Shown here in pieces: positions 52,554-61,582 of a stretch of DNA of 64,000 nucleotides (within the stretch, counting starts at the first letter, position 1; each line of letters begins with the position of its first letter). Below the pieces are notes generated by a model. That model had not been told where the DNA came from, made no database searches, and worked only from the letters and a program-made list of their open reading frames with translations. Position numbers and translations under genes: made by a program. The DNA is taken from assembly GCA_900473795.1 (NCBI GenBank), contig UCMT01000022.1, positions 1 through 64,000 of the forward strand, read 5' to 3'. Source of the DNA: Hyphomicrobiales bacterium. GTDB taxonomy: Bacteria > Pseudomonadota > Alphaproteobacteria > Rhizobiales > Rhizobiaceae.

Positions 52554-52721
52554 TCAGCCGCGGAACAATTCGGTGAAGGCAAGGGCAAGACCGGTGGCCA
52601 TCAGGAGGACCAGCATCATCGCCAGGACGATATCGGTAGCCGGCGTTTCCCGACACCCTCGCGGCAGGCCGCCGCCGCGAGGGTGAAGAAACTTTCCGAA
52701 CGTTATCAGGGAACGATCCAT
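52554..52721 (-). CDS. small membrane peptide between kdpA and kdpB (unrecognised)
   Basis: A 55-codon frame starting [14 protein letters not shown], with a Gly/Arg/Cys-rich middle, then one predicted membrane helix [20 protein letters not shown] and the end TELFRG. It begins 12 bp past the kdpA stop with aagg about 10 nt upstream, and ends 48 bp before kdpB. A 12-bp hairpin lies in the middle of the frame. The hydrophobic helix and in-operon location favour a real Kdp-associated peptide, but the GC-rich hairpin could be an inserted repeat, and no family is recognised. Treat as probable rather than sure. Confidence 0.4.
   Translation of the reverse strand: MDRSLITFGKFLHPRGGGLPRGCRETPATDIVLAMMLVLLMATGLALAFTELFRG
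52654..52685. repeat. strong hairpin inside the kdpA-kdpB spacer
   Basis: CACCCTCGCGGC (52654-52665) and GCCGCGAGGGTG (52674-52685) pair perfectly for 12 bp around an 8-nt loop. No T-run follows, so it is an mRNA-processing or stabilising element, or a palindromic insertion, not a terminator. Confidence 0.7.
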
Positions 52722-52732
52722 GGTCAGCGGCC

Positions 52733-54436
52733 TTAGAACGTCTGGCCGGAGATCATTGCCAGGTGCTCGGCGATCGGCCCGAGCGCAAGCGCCGGGAAGA
52801 AGGTGAGACCGCCGACAATCAGGATGACGCCGCAGAGCAGGCCGACGAACAGCGAACCGTCGGTCGGGAAGGTGCCGGCCGAAGCGGGCACCGTCTTCTT
52901 CATCACCAGCGAACCCGCGATGGCGAGCGCCGGGATGATCACCAGGAAACGGCCCATCAGCATCGCGATGCCGATGGTAATATTGTACCAGGGCGTGTTG
53001 CCGGTAAGCCCGCCGAACGCCGATCCGTTATTGGCGGCAGCAGAGGTGTAGGCATAGAGGATTTCCGAAAAGCCGTGCGGACCGGGATTGCCGATCGAAG
53101 CGACGCCTGTCGGCAGGATGACGGCGATTGCGGTGAAGACCAGCATGGCCGTCGGCAGGCAGAGGATGGCGAGAACAGCCATCTTGACCTCCTTGGCCTC
53201 GATCTTCTTGCCGAGATATTCCGGTGTGCGCCCGACCATCAGGCCGGCGACAAAGACCGTAAGAACGACGAACAGAAGGATGCCGTAGAAACCGGCGCCG
53301 ACGCCGCCGACGACGACTTCGCCAAGCTCCATGTTGATCAGCGGGATGAGGCCGCCCAACGCCGTGAACGAGCCATGCATGGCATTGACCGCACCGCAGG
53401 AGGCAGCGGTGGTGACGACAGCAAACAGCGACGACAGCGCGATGCCGAAGCGGACTTCCTTGCCTTCCATGTTGCCGCCCTCGATACCCATGGCATGAAC
53501 CAGCGGATTGCCGGCGACTTCCGCCCAATAGGTCACGACGACGCCGATGACGAAGAGCACGCCCATCGTCGCGAAGATCGCCCAGCCCTGGCCCTCATTG
53601 CCGACCATGCGGCCGAAGACGTTGGTGAGACCCGCGCCGAGCGCGAAGATCGTGACCATCTGGATGAGATTGGAGATCGCATCCGGATTTTCGAACGGAT
53701 GAGCCGAGTTGGCATTGAAGAAGCCGCCGCCATTCGTGCCAAGCATCTTGATGGCCAACTGCGAGGCGACCGGACCAAGTGCGATCGTCTGCTGCGCCCC
53801 CTCGAGCGTCGTGGCCGTCACATAGGCGCCCAAGGTCTGGGGAACGCCGAGATAGACGTAGACAAGGGTCAGAATGATGCAGGCCGGGAGCAGAATGTAG
53901 AGCGTGGTTCGGGTCATATCGACCCAGAAATTGCCGATCGACCTGGCCGAAGCGCGCGCAAAACCGCGAATGAGCGCGACGGCGATGGCAATGCCGGTCG
54001 CGGCCGAGGCGAAGTTCTGCACCGTAAGACCAGCCATCTGCACGAGATAGGACATCGTGCTTTCGCCGCCGTAGTTCTGCCAGTTCGTATTGGTCATGAA
54101 GCTGGCGGCCGTGTTGAAGGAAAGCTCCGGTCCAACCGCATTCATGCCGGCAGGATTGAAGGGCAGCAAGCCTTGAAAGCGCTGCAAGAGATACAGAAGA
54201 AGGAAGCCGGCGAGATTGAACAGCAGCAGCGCGAAGGCATAGCTCGTCCAATGCTGCTCTTCCTTTTCATGGGTTCCCGCCAGCCGGTAAAGGCCGCGTT
54301 CGACCGGCACGAGGAGCGGCGACAACGGCGTGCGCTCGCCGTTGAAAACACGCGTCATATAGGCGCCGAGCGGCTTGACGAGCAAAATGACGATGCCGCA
54401 GAAGACGAGGATCTGGATCCATCCATTGAGTGTCAT
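52733..54436 (-). CDS. kdpA: potassium-transporting ATPase KdpA subunit
   Basis: A 567-aa channel-like subunit with about ten helices. It starts [20 protein letters not shown]. Selectivity-filter-like loops are seen in [60 protein letters not shown], and [20 protein letters not shown]. It binds and conducts K+ coupled to KdpB. The ATG at 54436 gives the normal family length; 23 bp separate it from kdpF. Confidence 0.97.
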   Translation of the reverse strand: MTLNGWIQILVFCGIVILLVKPLGAYMTRVFNGERTPLSPLLVPVERGLYRLAGTHEKEEQHWTSYAFALLLFNLAGFLLLYLLQRFQGLLPFNPAGMNAVGPELSFNTAASFMTNTNWQNYGGESTMSYLVQMAGLTVQNFASAATGIAIAVALIRGFARASARSIGNFWVDMTRTTLYILLPACIILTLVYVYLGVPQTLGAYVTATTLEGAQQTIALGPVASQLAIKMLGTNGGGFFNANSAHPFENPDAISNLIQMVTIFALGAGLTNVFGRMVGNEGQGWAIFATMGVLFVIGVVVTYWAEVAGNPLVHAMGIEGGNMEGKEVRFGIALSSLFAVVTTAASCGAVNAMHGSFTALGGLIPLINMELGEVVVGGVGAGFYGILLFVVLTVFVAGLMVGRTPEYLGKKIEAKEVKMAVLAILCLPTAMLVFTAIAVILPTGVASIGNPGPHGFSEILYAYTSAAANNGSAFGGLTGNTPWYNITIGIAMLMGRFLVIIPALAIAGSLVMKKTVPASAGTFPTDGSLFVGLLCGVILIVGGLTFFPALALGPIAEHLAMISGQTF

Positions 54437-54459
54437 GACTGACTTTCCAAGCCCGGCGG

Positions 54460-54549
54460 TTAGAACCGTTCGGGACGAATGAGGGCATAGGTCAGGTAGG
54501 CGAGCAGAAACACGGTCACGCCGGCGCCAAGAACATAATCGACAAGCAT
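54460..54549 (-). CDS. kdpF: KdpF subunit
   Basis: A 29-aa single-helix peptide reading [20 protein letters not shown] then YALIRPERF. The pattern of one helix ending in Y-A-L-x-R-P-E-x-F is diagnostic for KdpF, which stabilises the KdpABC complex. It starts at 54549 and is placed directly before kdpA, as expected. Confidence 0.92.
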   Translation of the reverse strand: MLVDYVLGAGVTVFLLAYLTYALIRPERF

Positions 54550-54565
54550 CTTCCGATCCTTCCAA

Positions 54566-54649
54566 CTAAAGCCTGTCGCATGCCAGGGTGTAGGCGAACG
54601 ACAGTGCGAAAAACAAAACGCCGACGCCGATCAAGACGATATCCAGCAT
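54566..54649 (-). CDS. 27-aa membrane peptide at the head of the kdp operon (ACDRL type)
   Basis: Reads MLDIVLIGVGVLFFALSFAY then TLACDRL, one membrane helix with the ending ACDRL. Peptides with this ending occur upstream of kdpF in other proteobacterial kdp operons; their role is not defined. It ends 16 bp before the kdpF start, and is the first frame of the operon. Recognition is from the C-terminal motif and position. Confidence 0.75.
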   Translation of the reverse strand: MLDIVLIGVGVLFFALSFAYTLACDRL

Positions 54650-55123
54650 CGATGCAGGCTCCCTTTGTTGAATTTCAGGTTTCCCTCTCCTTCGAGGGAG
54701 GTGACGCGAAGCGGCCCTGCCGAGCTTGCTCAGCACAAGATCCGAGGCCTGAATTCCACGCTGACTATGCTGCCGAACCGCATAAGGGTTCGAGACGGGC
54801 CGCCACGGAGAGAAATAAAAATCTCATAGGATTCTGGGGCGTTTGAGTGAGACGACCGAGCTGGTCGCATCGCCCCGGGCGGCGCCCCGATGGCACCAAG
54901 ACACGTCACGCTTGATCGTCGTTGAATAGATCGCTGCTCACGAACGTCTTAGAAACATTACAACCACACTTTCATAATGCATCACCCGGAAATACTCGCC
55001 AGTGTTGTATTGTGTTTCTCCATTTCTACACCGCTCCTGCAAAACAGCGCGCGCACGCCCATCCGGCTTGACTTTTGGGGTGGCCAAATCCAGTGATCAT
55101 CTGTGCATTGTTGGGGAATTTGC
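54650..55123. other. divergent promoter region, kdp operon and FecR-TPR gene
   Basis: 474 bp without a gene. It must contain the leftward kdp promoter and KdpE site and the rightward promoter of the FecR-domain gene. It includes a short hairpin ccctc/gaggg near 54685-54702 and an AT-richer patch around 54940-55020. I could not identify a KdpE box by eye. Confidence 0.55.
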
Positions 55124-58100
55124 ATGAAATACGCATCCGCGGGGGTTGGGTATGCGTTGGGAGCGCTCTGTCTCGCCATGCCGGCGCAGGCTGACCCCTT
55201 GCCGCGCCTGCTCCCCGCCGCCGGCTCGGTCATCGCCCGCAAGTCGGGCGAGGAAGTGCGTTTCGTCGATGTCTCCAACTGGCGCTATGTCGACCTCAAG
55301 CAGGATCTTTTGACCGGCGACGTGCTGCGCACGAATGCCACAGGCCAACTGGCCGTCCTGTTTTCCGACCGCACCCAGGTCCGTCTCGGCCGCAATACGT
55401 CACTTCTCGTCAAGCAGATGGGCGGCAGCGGCGACACCGGGCTCGAACTGCAGTCCGGTACGATCTGGGCCCGCGCCGAGCGCGGCGGCGACGGCGTATC
55501 CATCGACACCCCTGCCGCAACAGCCGCCATTCGCGGCACCGACTGGACGATGACGGTCGGCGCCGACGGCAAGACCTCGCTGATCGTGCTGGAAGGGCTG
55601 GTCGAACTGTCAAATGCGCAGGGTTCAGTAACGGTCAGTCAAGGGGAAGGCGCCGTCGCGGCGATTGGTCAGGCGCCCTCGAAGATCATCATTGCCAAGC
55701 CGAAAGACCGGGAGCAGATGCTGTTCAGCCTGCAACTGCGGACCGCCTTCCAGTGGATGCCGGCAACGCCACTGATCGTGCCGCAGATGCGCAGCGAGCG
55801 ACGCCGCATCGAGGCCGAGGAGGCTGGCGTCCGCTCGGCAGAAGATTGGCTGACCCTGTCGGAAATCTATCTCGCGCTCGATGGAAAGCAGAAGGCAAAA
55901 GCGGCTCTCGATGAGGCGCGCCTCCGAGGCCTGCGCGGCACCGAGCTTGCGCGCGCCGATCTGATCGAGGCACTGATCGCCGGCTCCGAGAACCGTTATA
56001 ACGATGCAGCGAGGCTGTTTGAAAGGGCGAGGCCTGGGCTTGACGCAAAGCGCCGTGCGATCGCTGCCTACGGCGGTTACTTCGCCCGGTCTCTTGCCGA
56101 CCCCAACCACGTCGAAGAACCGCCACAGGCGGCCAATGGCGGTTATGCCGCTATGGCGAGGGCCTGGACCGCCGGTTTCCGCGAGGACATCCGTGCAGCA
56201 CTTGCGGTCATCAAGGAGGGCGAGCGCAATACGCCCAACGATCCGACCCTGCCCGCCATGCGCGCCCAACTCGGCATTCTGCTCGCCGATGAAAAGGAAG
56301 TTGTCGACGGGTTTGAACGCGCCTTGGCGATCGACCCGAATGATCCCACCGGGCTGGAAGCGCGGGCGCACTACAAACTCCACATCTTGCACGACCGGCA
56401 GGGCGCGCTTGACGATCTGAACCGTGCTCTGAAAACGGCGCCGGGCTCCAGCACCATCTGGAGTACGATCGGCGGCGTGCAATCCGATCGGGATGCCAAC
56501 CGCGAGGCGGAGGCTGCCTACAAGAAAGCGATCGAACTCGACCCGCGCGACCCCACCGACCACGCCAATCTTGCTTTTCTATATCTCGATGAAATGCGCA
56601 TGGCGGAAGCCAAGCGCGAGATCGATGAGGCGAGGAAGCTAGATCCGTCCTTCGACATCGCCTTGGTGGCCCGCGGCCGGTATCACCTGCAGACCGGCGA
56701 GATGGAAAAGGCGGTGGAAGACCTGTTGGCCGGATCGACCTCCAATCCAGGCTATTCCCAGGCGCAATTGCTGCTCGCCGCCGCTCACTATGAAAAGGGC
56801 GATCGCCTGCCTGCGGCCCAGGCGCTCGACAATGCCGAGCGGCTCGATCCCGACGATCCCATTGTCCCGGTCGTTCGCACCGCGATCGCCATCGATGAAT
56901 ATGATTCCGATGCCGCGATCCGCAACGCCCAGGAGATCATGCGCCGGACGCGCGCTCGGGGCGGCGACTACGCACCGCTCGGTGCCAACCAGCAGGCCGG
57001 TTCGACGCTCAACGACGCCTTCCGCCTGCAGGGGCTCGATGCCTGGGGGCAATATTACGGCGACGTGGTGTTCGATCCCTTTACGGGGTCAAGCTATATC
57101 GACCAGGCGGTGCGCGGCAGCGTCAATCCGTTCACCAGCGAAGACGGCTATGACGGCAAGATCATCGAAAACAGCTTCAATGACACGTCGTTCTCGTCCT
57201 ACATTCAAGGGTTGCTGATTGAGCCCCATATGCTCGCCAGCCGCGATCGGACCGCCAATCTCGTCCAGAGACCGTTCGTGGAAGCATCAATCGGCGGCGG
57301 CCTCGTCTCAGGCGACGGCGAACTTGGATATATTGCCGAAGCAGAGCTTCGCGGATTGGTTAATTCGCCCTTCCCTGTCAGCGTCTATGGCGCACTGCAA
57401 TGGGAAACCACCCCGCAGGGCCGCGCGCTTGACGATATTACCGGCAACTTTTCAAACGAGACGGACCTTCTCGGCGGTATCGGCTATCTGACAGCAACGC
57501 CGACGCCTGACGACCGGTTCGTGTTCTACACGAACTACGAGCGCAACGATCTTTCCCTGGACGCAAGTGGCGTAACATTACTATCACCGTTTCCGGTTCC
57601 GGGGCTTGTAGACCGCACAGTGGACGTGTCTGCCAACACGCTGAACATCGGCGCTGGTTGGAGCCACACTATTGCCTACCAGAATATCGTCAATGCCGGC
57701 CTCTTTTATTCATCCAGTGAAGCGCGTGTTCAGAACAACAGCGCCTCCCTGAGGATTCCCCTAATCGAGGAAAGCTCCGAGCAGGAACAAATCAGCGTCG
57801 TCGCCGCCGTTGGCCATATCTATGGGGAGGGCGATCTGACCTTTCGCTACGGGTTGGAGGGTGGCGCGCTGAAGCTGAAATCGCACGTGACAACGAGCGA
57901 CATCCGGCCTCCAGTCACATTTATCGACACGACGTCCAGCGAGACGTCGCCTCTCGGCCGGGCCTATGCCTCCGTGCTTGCCGAATTGACGCCTTCCCTC
58001 AAAGCAGAGGCGTCCCTCTTCGCCACCTATCTGGAAAGCGGCGGCGCCAGCATCGAGAGACTGGAGCCCCGCGTCGGTCTCGCCTGGAACCCCTTCGAGG

Positions 58101-58771
58101 GGCAATGGCTGAGGGTCGCCTATTTGCGCGAAGGCGCTGCCTCGGACACACCCACGCTCGCTCCAATCGGAGTGCTCGGCGTCCAGTCAAACCAGCTCGA
58201 TCTCGCACTGGACGGCAAGGTGGACACCTTCGCGTTTCGGTGGGACGCGGAATGGACCGATCGCTTTTTCACGTCGGTCGATGTCCAGCACCAGGAATTC
58301 GATTTCATAACGGCGACGTTGCCCTATACGGTTGATACGATCGCGATCGATGAGGGGCGGCTGGACAGGGCAAGCTTGACGGCAAATTTCTGGCTTGGGC
58401 ACGGCTTCGGGCTTTCTGCCACCATCGCCGCCAACGAGTCCAGCGGCCACGGCGCCGTGGTCGGAGACACCTTCGACAGCGCCTTGCCGTTCGTTCCGGA
58501 TACGGCGGGCCGCATTGCCCTGACGTGGGTCAACACCAACAGTATCCGCGCCACGCTTGCTGCGAACTACACCGGCGACCGCCTCGACAATTCGGGAAAC
58601 CGCCTTGAAGACTACTGGACACTTGACGCCGGGGTGAAATGGGAATCCTTCGACAAGCGCATCGAGGTCGATCTCGCCGCCTTCAACCTGCTGGATGAGG
58701 ATTTTGACATCGCGTTTGCCCTTCCCGGTTGGGGGCCAACCTTCAAGGGAACGGTGAAAGTGCGCTTCTGA
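55124..58771 (+). CDS. FecR-domain, TPR-repeat and outer-membrane barrel protein
   Basis: A 1215-aa secreted protein. Signal peptide KYASAGVGYALGALCLAMPA with cleavage near AQA/DP. FecR-type domain at about residues 35-185 (DVLRTNATGQLAVLFSDRTQ, AAIRGTDWTMTVG, SLIVLEGLVELSN). TPR repeats at about 235-610 (AAYKKAIELDPRDPTDHANL, AREIDEARKLDP-like units). The last 550 residues look like an outer-membrane beta-barrel (alternating strands such as FVFYTNYERNDLSLDAS) ending in the aromatic KVRF. No TonB box or plug was seen. It overlaps the downstream cyclase gene by 1 nt, so the two are co-expressed. The combined architecture is unusual. Confidence 0.85.
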   Translation: MKYASAGVGYALGALCLAMPAQADPLPRLLPAAGSVIARKSGEEVRFVDVSNWRYVDLKQDLLTGDVLRTNATGQLAVLFSDRTQVRLGRNTSLLVKQMGGSGDTGLELQSGTIWARAERGGDGVSIDTPAATAAIRGTDWTMTVGADGKTSLIVLEGLVELSNAQGSVTVSQGEGAVAAIGQAPSKIIIAKPKDREQMLFSLQLRTAFQWMPATPLIVPQMRSERRRIEAEEAGVRSAEDWLTLSEIYLALDGKQKAKAALDEARLRGLRGTELARADLIEALIAGSENRYNDAARLFERARPGLDAKRRAIAAYGGYFARSLADPNHVEEPPQAANGGYAAMARAWTAGFREDIRAALAVIKEGERNTPNDPTLPAMRAQLGILLADEKEVVDGFERALAIDPNDPTGLEARAHYKLHILHDRQGALDDLNRALKTAPGSSTIWSTIGGVQSDRDANREAEAAYKKAIELDPRDPTDHANLAFLYLDEMRMAEAKREIDEARKLDPSFDIALVARGRYHLQTGEMEKAVEDLLAGSTSNPGYSQAQLLLAAAHYEKGDRLPAAQALDNAERLDPDDPIVPVVRTAIAIDEYDSDAAIRNAQEIMRRTRARGGDYAPLGANQQAGSTLNDAFRLQGLDAWGQYYGDVVFDPFTGSSYIDQAVRGSVNPFTSEDGYDGKIIENSFNDTSFSSYIQGLLIEPHMLASRDRTANLVQRPFVEASIGGGLVSGDGELGYIAEAELRGLVNSPFPVSVYGALQWETTPQGRALDDITGNFSNETDLLGGIGYLTATPTPDDRFVFYTNYERNDLSLDASGVTLLSPFPVPGLVDRTVDVSANTLNIGAGWSHTIAYQNIVNAGLFYSSSEARVQNNSASLRIPLIEESSEQEQISVVAAVGHIYGEGDLTFRYGLEGGALKLKSHVTTSDIRPPVTFIDTTSSETSPLGRAYASVLAELTPSLKAEASLFATYLESGGASIERLEPRVGLAWNPFEGQWLRVAYLREGAASDTPTLAPIGVLGVQSNQLDLALDGKVDTFAFRWDAEWTDRFFTSVDVQHQEFDFITATLPYTVDTIAIDEGRLDRASLTANFWLGHGFGLSATIAANESSGHGAVVGDTFDSALPFVPDTAGRIALTWVNTNSIRATLAANYTGDRLDNSGNRLEDYWTLDAGVKWESFDKRIEVDLAAFNLLDEDFDIAFALPGWGPTFKGTVKVRF

Positions 58772-60762
58772 TGGCGATACTCAAAGCGCTTCACCGACAC
58801 ACAGGCGGCCCTTCGACCGAAACAGCCGCCACCCGCATTCGGCGGCGGCGCACCCACTTGGGCCTGCTCGCCGCCCTCACCGTCGTTGCCCTTGCCCTCG
58901 CCTCGCTGACCTCCCCCTTCTCGCTCGTCGAACTGCGCAGCTTCGACTATCTCTCCACCTTCGCACCGCCGCCGCTGCCGAAGGACGGGCCGGTGATCGT
59001 CGCGATCGACGAGCCGTCCATGGCGCAGATCGGCAGCCAGTGGCCCTGGCCGCGCGCGCTGCATGCAAGGCTGATCGAAGCGCTGCGCGGGGCCGGGGCG
59101 AAAGCCATCGGCGTCGATATCATCTTTGCCGAACCTTCGGTCGCTCCGGAAAACGATGCTGCCCTTGCTGCGGCGGTGGGCCCGGATGTGGTGCTGGCGG
59201 GCGACGAGACGCTGATCGAGACGCCGCAGGCCGATCAATTCGTGCGGACGGAACCGCTGGCCCAACTTATCGAGCGTGGCGCGAAAACCGGAATCGCATC
59301 GGTGCAGTTAAGCGGCGACGGTACGTTTCGGCAGGTGCCTGCCTATGCGGACGGCTTTGCCGCGCAACTGGCGCAGACCGCCGGACGGCAACAAAAGGCG
59401 CGGTCCGGCCCCGCACTGCTCCAGATGTTCGGGCCGGCGCGAGCCTATCCGACCGTGTCGTATTACCAGGCGCTCGACCCCGGCCAGTTCCTGCCGGAGG
59501 GTTTCTTTCGAAACCGCGTCGTCATCGTCGGGCTCAGCCTGCAGAATGCACCAACCCTTCAGGCCGGCGGCGCGGACGCGTTTGCGACGCCATTTACGGT
59601 GCACACCGGCCAATTGATCTCCGGCGCCGAAATCCAGGCGACGATCTTCGACAACATCACCGAAGGCCTGTTCATCGAAAGGGCCGGGCGGCCGATCGTG
59701 ATTGCCGCGATTGCCTTTGGTGCCTTGCTGGCGGCCGGCATGGCCTTTCGTTCGACCGGGTGGCTGACGGCGGCCCTCAGCGCCCTGGTCCTGCTCCTTT
59801 TTGCGGCTGCGAGCTATGCGCTGCTGAGGCTCGGCCACGTCTTCGTGTCGCCGGTGGGTCCGCTGCTATCCTATGTCTGCGTCGTTGCGGGTCAGACCGG
59901 GCTCGATTATGCCGCGGAGCGGCGCAGTCGCCGGGACATCACGCGCGCCTTTTCGCGCTATCTTTCTCCGGCGCTGGTCGAGCGTCTCGCCAACGATCCC
60001 TCGCAGTTGAAACTTGGCGGCGAGCGGCGGACGCTGACCATTCTTTTCTGCGACGTGCGCGGCTTCACCACGATTTCCGAGACACTGAAGGATGATCCAG
60101 AGCAACTCACGACCCTGATCAACCGGCTGCTCACGCCGCTTTCGGAAATCGTCCTCGAAAGCGGCGGTACGATCGACAAATTCATCGGCGACTGCCTGAT
60201 GGCTTTCTGGAACGCGCCGCTCGACGATCCGGACCATGCCAGCCATGCGGTGGGTGCTGCGCTACACACGCTGGCGGCGATCGAGACGCTGAATGCCGAA
60301 CTGCGCCGGGAAGCAGAAGGCGAAGGCACGACGCCGCATGTGCTGAAGATCGGCATCGGCATCAACACCGGCGATTGCGTCGTCGGCAATATGGGCTCGT
60401 CGCGCCGCTTCGACTATTCGGTGCTCGGCGATGCCGTCAATCTCGCCTCGCGGCTCGAAGGTGAATCGAAGAATTACGGCGTGCCGTTGCTGATCGGCGA
60501 GCAGACGGCAAGACTGGCCGCGGCCGATTTCACCAGCGCCGAACTCGACAGCATCACCGTCAAGGGCCGCACCGCGCTGTCGCCGATCTTCACCATCCTG
60601 CAGCCCTCCCCCACACAGCAGGCTCTGGAGAACCACAAGCAGCTGCTTGCAGCCAAGTACGCCGGAACACTGCACGCGCGGGATCCGACCCTTGATCAAC
60701 TGGAACGGGAAATTCCGCAGCTTAGCGGCTACTACCGCCTGCTGCGATCGCGCCTTACTTGA
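58771..60762 (+). CDS. CHASE2-domain adenylate cyclase (class III)
   Basis: A 663-aa signalling enzyme. N-terminal helix LGLLAALTVVALALASLTSP, a periplasmic CHASE2 domain (about 60-300; VIVAIDEPSMAQIGSQWPWP, GAKAIGVDIIFAEPS, RNRVVIVGLSLQN), three membrane helices (about 305-385), then the cyclase. Metal Asp residues are in TILFCDVRGFTTISE and KFIGDCLMAFWNAPLDDPDH; the Lys before IGD suggests ATP as substrate; transition-state motif is DYSVLGDAVNLASRLEGESK. It overlaps the FecR-TPR-barrel gene stop by 1 nt (TGATG), pointing to a functional pair. Confidence 0.93.
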   Translation: MAILKALHRHTGGPSTETAATRIRRRRTHLGLLAALTVVALALASLTSPFSLVELRSFDYLSTFAPPPLPKDGPVIVAIDEPSMAQIGSQWPWPRALHARLIEALRGAGAKAIGVDIIFAEPSVAPENDAALAAAVGPDVVLAGDETLIETPQADQFVRTEPLAQLIERGAKTGIASVQLSGDGTFRQVPAYADGFAAQLAQTAGRQQKARSGPALLQMFGPARAYPTVSYYQALDPGQFLPEGFFRNRVVIVGLSLQNAPTLQAGGADAFATPFTVHTGQLISGAEIQATIFDNITEGLFIERAGRPIVIAAIAFGALLAAGMAFRSTGWLTAALSALVLLLFAAASYALLRLGHVFVSPVGPLLSYVCVVAGQTGLDYAAERRSRRDITRAFSRYLSPALVERLANDPSQLKLGGERRTLTILFCDVRGFTTISETLKDDPEQLTTLINRLLTPLSEIVLESGGTIDKFIGDCLMAFWNAPLDDPDHASHAVGAALHTLAAIETLNAELRREAEGEGTTPHVLKIGIGINTGDCVVGNMGSSRRFDYSVLGDAVNLASRLEGESKNYGVPLLIGEQTARLAAADFTSAELDSITVKGRTALSPIFTILQPSPTQQALENHKQLLAAKYAGTLHARDPTLDQLEREIPQLSGYYRLLRSRLT

Positions 60763-60779
60763 AGAGGCATCTTGTCTCC

Positions 60780-61250
60780 TCAGGACCGCATCGGAACAAA
60801 CATGCCCAGTTTTATGTCTTTGAGCACGACATTCGTGTGGATGCGCTTGATCTGCGGGTTCTGCGACATGATCTGTGCGGTGATTTCATCATATTGGCCA
60901 ACGTCTTGTGCCGTGATGATGGCGACAAGGTCTACGGAACCGGTCACATAATAGACCTGCTGTATGTGGTCTTGCTTGTCGACCCAGACGCGGAATTTCG
61001 AAAGCGCATCGTAGTTTTCGCGCTCGATCTCCATTCCCGCTATGAACGTCATCGGATTTCCGGCAACCTTTCGATCGACCAGAGCGATTTCCGCTGAAAT
61101 GATCCCTTCCTCGCGCATCCGCTTCAGGCGGCGTTGAACAGCAGACGCTGAAAGGCCGATCATCTCGCCGACCGCCTCCGCCTTGATCTGACAATCGCGC
61201 TGCACGATCTCAAGGATGTTTCGGTCGAATTGATCCAGTGGTTCCGTCAT
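60780..61250 (-). CDS. Lrp/AsnC family transcriptional regulator
   Basis: A 156-aa amino-acid-responsive regulator. Helix-turn-helix LDQFDRNILEIVQRDCQIKA, then EMIGLSASAVQRRLKRMREE. The RAM effector domain includes AGMEIERENYDALSKFRVWV and VYYVTGSVDLVAIITAQD. It diverges from the homoserine-dehydrogenase-like gene, so it probably controls it in response to an amino acid. Start at 61250 follows the family; the longer frame to 61322 adds unconserved residues. Confidence 0.94.
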   Translation of the reverse strand: MTEPLDQFDRNILEIVQRDCQIKAEAVGEMIGLSASAVQRRLKRMREEGIISAEIALVDRKVAGNPMTFIAGMEIERENYDALSKFRVWVDKQDHIQQVYYVTGSVDLVAIITAQDVGQYDEITAQIMSQNPQIKRIHTNVVLKDIKLGMFVPMRS

Positions 61251-61582
61251 CTGCTCCTCGTCGCATGCGCATAAACCCTTAAACCGGAGTGATTTAAGGG
61301 AAAGGATTGTGCACGGCTTCAACGTGCGACCGCATCCCTGGCACGTCCAAAGGACTGAGTAGGGCTGTAGTGATTTGCCGCAGCCTATCCTAGATCAGCG
61401 CGGCGATTCATCAAAAATTGACCGAGGTGCGCCTCCTCTCCGCGTCTTCTGCTCAATTTTATATGCCATCGGGCTTTTCGGCATGAAGCAGGCAGAATGA
61501 CCAATTCTTTGGCCATTTAGCACCCTTCAACCCGCCGCTGTCGTCGTCCACCATTCGCCATATCGCTCAGAGAGGAAATGGC
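61251..61582. other. divergent regulatory region, lrp and dehydrogenase genes
   Basis: 332 bp without a gene. The right half is AT-richer and contains tgaccaattctttggccat (61498-61516), an imperfect palindrome (CCAA/TTGG) that is a candidate Lrp-family site before the dehydrogenase gene. Binding is conjecture. Confidence 0.4.

Noticed and set aside
52763-54442. A 559-codon frame opposite kdpA
   Set aside because: It is very charged and repetitive, as expected for the antisense of a hydrophobic protein.
55124-58771. A TonB-dependent siderophore receptor with FecR regulation
   Set aside because: The barrel-like C-terminus and FecR domain suggest it at first, but there is no plug domain or TonB box, the FecR domain is in the same chain with TPRs, and no FecI-type sigma factor gene is adjacent.
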